In this document: piece after piece, positions 60,123 to 64,000 of the stretch
How positions within the stretch are numbered: the stretch's first letter is position 1
How the letters are laid out: the number at the start of each line of letters is the position of its first letter
DNA from: Candidatus Fredericiella danica
GTDB taxonomy: Bacteria > Chloroflexota > Anaerolineae > Caldilineales > Caldilineaceae
Direction of reading: 5' to 3'
Length of the DNA: 64,000 bases
Assembly (NCBI GenBank): GCA_016713335.1
Contig: JADJPH010000035.1
Location: 1-64,000 of the forward strand
Notes under the pieces: model-generated
Told to the model about the DNA's origin: nothing
The model's database searches: none
What the model saw: only the letters and a program-made list of their open reading frames with translations
Program-made: the position numbers and the translations under genes

Positions 60123-61091
60123 GCGCAGCGCTCATTGTGATGGTTGGTGCTGGGACCGGTTCGCGTCGGTGGCTCGGTTCATAACACGTGCCTTCGACGG
60201 TCACTTCATCGCCAACACAGACCCAGACCAGGTAGATGCCGTCTTGGACCAGCCCATTCAACTGGTCTTGTCCGGTTTCGGGTTCAGCGCTTGCAGTGCC
60301 TGGCTTTGTTCACCACGACAAGTGAGGCATCCTGCTCGCTTTCGAAGAAGATGCCGAGATGGGCCGGTTGGCCCTTCAACTCGAAGACGTAATCAGGGTT
60401 GTCACTTACCAGACCACTGCAGATTGCGGTTTCGTCAATCTGGTGGAAGAGCATGGCGGGCATGGTGCCGGTGGACACAATTTGAGCGGTGAGCGGGGCA
60501 TCGCCAGCCATGAACTCGCCATCGACCTCGATTTCGAGCTGTGGCGGCTACGATCATCGTTTACGACTTCGGGGCCCAGTTGACATCTTCTTTTGGGAGG
60601 GCAGGGCGCTTGACGAGATTGCCTGGTAGTATACGGTAACGTCACCTCATCTCCTGGATATAACGAGGAGACCAGGAATCAGGTCTGCGGCGTCCTAGGC
60701 CGCCCCTGATTGCGTGGTCAGGTGGTTGTCAGCGTAGGTCACGCATCACCAGACGAACTCGTCGTCTGCACATCGTAGGAACCATGCGGCTTCTCGATGA
60801 CAAGGGTGGGTCTGCTCACTGTAGTAGAAGATGTTGACGCGCTCCGCTTTTCCGGTCCAGTTCACGAGCAAGACCGGTTTGTCATTGATGAAGCCGTTGC
60901 AGGCCGGATCGAGCGTGGACGCGTCCACCTCGCCGCCGCCGTTGATGCTGACGATGAAGGGGTCAAGCACGAAACCTGCGACTTGTCCATGGTGGGTATG
61001 CGCTTGGCCCAACGGCGGCGGGTGCGTCCGGCGGGCAGCCAGCGCCCAACACGGCCAGCGATGGCCAAGATGACCGCCAAGTCCTGTTCAT
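60123..61091 (-). pseudogene. Decayed secreted/lipoprotein gene, copy A (two-domain)
   Basis: Starts at ATG 61091 with GGGGAGG upstream, a signal sequence reading MNRT... and LAVLGAGC (lipobox-like). A first domain follows (FVLDPFIVSINGGGEVDAST, PACNGFINDKPVLLVNW, NIFYYSEQ). A second related domain is MLFHQIDETAICSGLVSDNP, DYVFELKGQPAHLGIFFESE, then in another frame NGLVQDGIYLVWVCVGDEVT. Several frame changes separate these pieces (near 61070, 60750 and 60270). Family: small extracellular Chloroflexota proteins with PPC-like repeats, as far as I recognise it. No intact frame remains. Confidence 0.6.
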
Positions 61092-61229
61092 AGATGCCTC
61101 CCCTTGATGTTGATTGCGATGGATTTGAGCGGCATGAGCAAACCATGTACGCCAGAATTGATTTTGGCTCGATTGTCGGTGCTGGTGCTGGGCCAGCAGT
61201 TCCGGCGCCATGTGGACACGATGAAGGAC

Positions 61230-62190
61230 CGCTAGCGCCGCACGAACTTTACACATCGCCAAACACACCGACCCAGCCGATAAACACCAGTCCAGGCTCC
61301 GCCAATTCAACGGGTTGGCGTTACGCCTTCGAGTCCAGTACGCCGGCGTTGTTCTTACCAAGTAATAGGCAGCCTTAGCGTCGCTTCCGAGAGGCGAGTC
61401 GGCGCCGGCGGCCCTTCAACTCGAAGCGTAATCCAGCAGTCACCCACCAGCCCCCTCCAGATTGCGGTGCGTCAATCGGGTGGAAGAGCATGGCGGGCAG
61501 GTGCCAGTGGACACCATTTGAGCGTAAGTCGGGAATCGCCAGGCATGAACTCGCCATCTGGCCCGAAAGCGAGCGTGCGCTCAGGACAGCGCGGTCCAAC
61601 GACTTCGGGGGCGCAGCGTTAGACCGGAACTCTGCCTCCAGGAGCGCAGGGCGCTTACGAGATTCCCAGGTCGATACAGCTAGCGTCTCCTCACCTTACC
61701 TGAGAATGCAGCCCCAACAGGAACCCGTGCCAGCGCCGCCACCAATAGTTGGCTGGCGCACCAAAAGCGCAGAATGGCCATCAGGGTGGATTATCAATGG
61801 TGACTTCCGGGTCGAGCACGTTGTTGAGTTCATGGTCTGGCGCTGATGAACGCCGGCCTTCCGCATTCGAGACCAGGGTGGGGCCGCATCACTGTAGGAA
61901 ACACATAGGGACGCAGCGCTGCAGTGACCGAGTCCAGACCACGAGACAGCCAAGCCCGGCATTACCATCCCCGACTGAAGCCTTGCAGGCCGTTGAGCGT
62001 ATGAGCAGGCCGCACCTCGCCGGCGCCTTTGAGCGGACGCTGAGGAGGTCAGCAGAAACCTGCGCTTACGCCATCATGAGGCAGCCTTGGCGCTCGATTG
62101 ACGGCGGCAGGTCGCGTCATGAGCGAGTTCACTCCCGGCGCCCAACACGGCCAGCATTGTGGCCATGATGACTGCCAAAGTCCTGTTCAT
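61230..62190 (-). pseudogene. Decayed tandem duplicate of the same gene, copy B
   Basis: ATG 62190 has AAGGAG upstream and reads MNRTLAVIMATMLAVLGAGS, matching the start of copy A 1,099 bp away. Homology to copy A continues at DNA level with many indels: the stretch around 61481-61560 (GTGGAAGAGCATGGCGGGCA...) matches 60443-60520, and 61860-62030 matches 60780-60950. Upstream flanks also match. More degraded than copy A. No coding frame longer than about 90 codons survives. Confidence 0.55.
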
Positions 62191-62479
62191 AGATGACACT
62201 CCTTTTGCGGTTTTGTTGAGATTGCGATGGAAAGTGGGCGCAGTAGGCAAACCCACACGCAATGTACGCTAGAATTCGATTCTTGGTTCCTTAAATTGTC
62301 GTTGAACGGTCGCTGTGCAACGAATCCGATGCCAAAGTCAGATGAAGGACCGCTTTTCCATATCGGTGTTTGAGTCGCCCGAGCATTGCTCAACCAATGA
62401 GTGTTCATGTCCACGCATGATGCCAGCAACCGCCACCATAGTCGTCTCCTTTGGGTTTGTCGATAGTCTGTACCGGTGC

Positions 62480-63597
62480 CTAGTTAGATTCCCAATTACG
62501 AGTTCCCGCCATCACCCACTGGGTAAGCTCACCCACACTGAGCTGGTTGATGCCGAGCTTTTCGGGCGTGCGACCGCGGCGCCAGTAATCCGTGCGATGG
62601 ATAATACAGGCCAGACGCACAATTGAATCAATCCCCTGCACGGCAACACCATAGCGTTGGCCCAGCGCCGCGATCGGCACGAGGCTCATGGGGACATCTT
62701 CAAAATGTAGCGATGGTTCATCGTGCTGGGCGCCTTGATGCCATAGTAGCCGCTTTGATTATGGATCGCTTCATTGAGGTCATCGCCGGTCACATTGTAC
62801 GCCAATTGCAGCCACTCCAGGGCGGTGCGCGCCCGGATGCCAAGCGCTGCTGCAACGGTCACCCGCTCGCGGTCAAGCACTTCAAGTACGCGGGCGACCG
62901 AAGGGGTGACGCCTTCGATATAGAATTGGTAGTCGCCGTTAGTCGACTCAATGCGTCCTGCGTTCAGCAGGGTCAGCGCAGGGTGGAAGATGGCGCCCAT
63001 ATTGTTCAAGCCCGTGTGAAGCACGCTGATGCCGTCGATAAACTGTGGGTATGCCGGTGCTAGCATGTCCAGCACCCTTTGCGTTTGCGTCGCCGGCAAC
63101 GCGGCCAATGGCACCGACTCCTTGACGCGGAATATTCGAGCTTGCGCTGGACCGTCGGCTCGGCTTGCGTAAATGAATGTCTCGGCTTCGGCGATGGTCA
63201 CATTGGCGGCGCAGTTTTGGTCGCAGAGGTTTTTCTGGAACTCTATGGCGCCAAGGGTGCGGCCGGGATGCAGCACCACGATCTGTCCGTCCTGCAGAAG
63301 AGGCGCGGCAAGGCGTGCAATCTCGCTGTGAGCTGAGGAAGGAATAACTATCATGATGATATCGACGTTATTCAGTGCCTCGGCTAAGTCAGACGTCACC
63401 AATGCGAGCCTGCCAAAACCATGGAGTCGCCCATCCTGGCTTTCGAGATCAATACCTCGTCGCGCCTTGATGGCGGCGATGCGCTCCGGCGTGCGGTTGT
63501 AAAGGTGCACCTTGAAGCCCATGAGCGCAAGGTGCGCCGCCATGGCTTTGCCGCCATTGCCGGCGCCGATCACCGCGTAATTTGTTGTTGCAGACAC
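62480..63597 (-). CDS. NAD/NADP octopine/nopaline (opine) dehydrogenase family protein (one frameshift)
   Basis: About 372 aa after correction. The N-terminal Rossmann domain reads NYAVIGAGNGGKAMAAHLAL, then VVLHPGRTLGAIEFQKNL. The helical opine-dehydrogenase domain has GLNNMGAIFHPALTLLNAGR, a conserved catalytic-site region with its His, and RARTALEWLQLAY. The frame is lost near 62695 at an AAAA run; the C-terminus continues MSLVPIAALGQRYGVAVQGI to the stop at 62480. Enzymes of this family reductively condense an amino acid with a 2-oxoacid, or the reverse. GTG 63597 is chosen because GGGAGG stands 6 nt upstream. Confidence 0.82.
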
Positions 63598-63632
63598 GAT
63601 TACCTCCCAAAAACTACTTTGCTGGCGTTCCC

Positions 63633-64000
63633 TCAAAGAAGGTTAGCCAGGCGTTGTTGCTCATCGATTGGGTTGCCGCGGTCATTGACGGCAACGCAAG
63701 CGCCATCGATGATCTGTGTACGGATGCGGCCGCGTGCGAAGCGGTTGTTGTGGAGTTGTGGCGCATCCAATAGCCCCCGCGTGACCGCGCGTGCGAGTGT
63801 TGCCGGATCGACCAGGGATCCAGTACATCTGGCGCCGCCAGGGCTCGACTGCGTCCAGCGTCACCATGGCTTCGGATACCAAGTGCCGCTTCTGCGCTTG
63901 AACTTGCGGGTCGCGTGTCATGTCTGGGGCGCCATGAAGTGCATTGTCGATTGCACGGCGCGCCACCTTGCACGCTGCGATGACATCTTCGGCTGTTGCG
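63633..64000 (-). CDS. C-terminal part of a possible cobalamin-dependent mutase subunit, frameshifted and cut by window edge
   Basis: Two frames give DVIAACKVARRAIDNALHGA, LVSEAMVTLDAVEPWRRQ and, after a break near 63815, AVTRGLLDAPQLHNNRFARG then IRTQIIDGACVAVNDRGNPI up to the stop at 63633. The GLLDAPQL...GAC.AV...GNPI pattern reminds me of the C-terminus of methylaspartate (glutamate) mutase E-type subunits, but I am not certain. It precedes the opine-dehydrogenase-like gene by 36 bp on the same strand, so the two are likely one operon concerned with amino-acid metabolism. Confidence 0.35.

Overview
The window reads as a high-GC bacterial chromosome segment, most likely from a Chloroflexota member (Anaerolineae/Caldilineae-like). 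This is inferred from gene content and style: a group 3b-type [NiFe]-hydrogenase operon, very large beta-helix/Ig-like surface proteins ending in a [YF]LPxxxK tail, NarL-type kinases with propeller sensors, octamer (GGAGACAR)n repeats and REP-like palindromes. No rRNA or tRNA gene, transposase, CRISPR array or phage module was recognised.

Layout. 1-2426 (-): hydrogenase operon (ACP-like protein, HydB, HydG, start of the small subunit). 2844-6785 (+): a secreted beta-helix protein with its own promoter, then a FGGY sugar kinase. 7054-11973 (+): a propeller-type sensor kinase, its LuxR-type response regulator and an SDR. 11990-12857: a nested array built on a 36-bp repeat, closed by a terminator. 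13319-17666 (+): small genes (MBL hydrolase, AAC(2')-like acetyltransferase, SRPBCC/membrane pair, DUF1444). 17680-21348 (-): a broken GH38-like gene and a three-repeat lipoprotein. 21410-23890: about 2.5 kb of G/C homopolymers that is probably not real sequence. 24022-28536: DinB, AI-2E permease, GNAT, ParA with a DUF4177-like partner, and a lipoprotein. 28551-43688: a REP array, a roughly 3,280-residue surface protein, and a one-polypeptide kinase/response regulator. 44018-50311: rpmG, glycogen phosphorylase and E1alpha/E1beta/E2 of a 2-oxoacid dehydrogenase complex. 50372-57979: a DeoR-controlled sugar-catabolic operon. 58002-64000 (-): NAT, small membrane and PA14 proteins, a decayed tandemly duplicated lipoprotein gene, an opine-dehydrogenase-like enzyme and a cut-off gene.

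How genes work together. The hydrogenase genes encode a cytosolic NAD(P)-linked enzyme. The 51264-57979 genes (phosphosugar-binding SIS protein, kinase, SDR, Gfo/Idh/MocA oxidoreductase, FAD oxidoreductase, phosphotriesterase-family hydrolase) look like one pathway for an unidentified sugar or sugar-acid derivative, with a divergent DeoR regulator. Glycogen phosphorylase and the E1/E2 genes form a central-carbon block.

Quality caveat. At least a dozen genes carry single-base frameshifts, often in homopolymers and in otherwise well-conserved proteins. I read most of these as consensus errors of a long-read or metagenome assembly rather than gene decay. Genes are given as their reconstructed full span, with approximate breakpoints stated.
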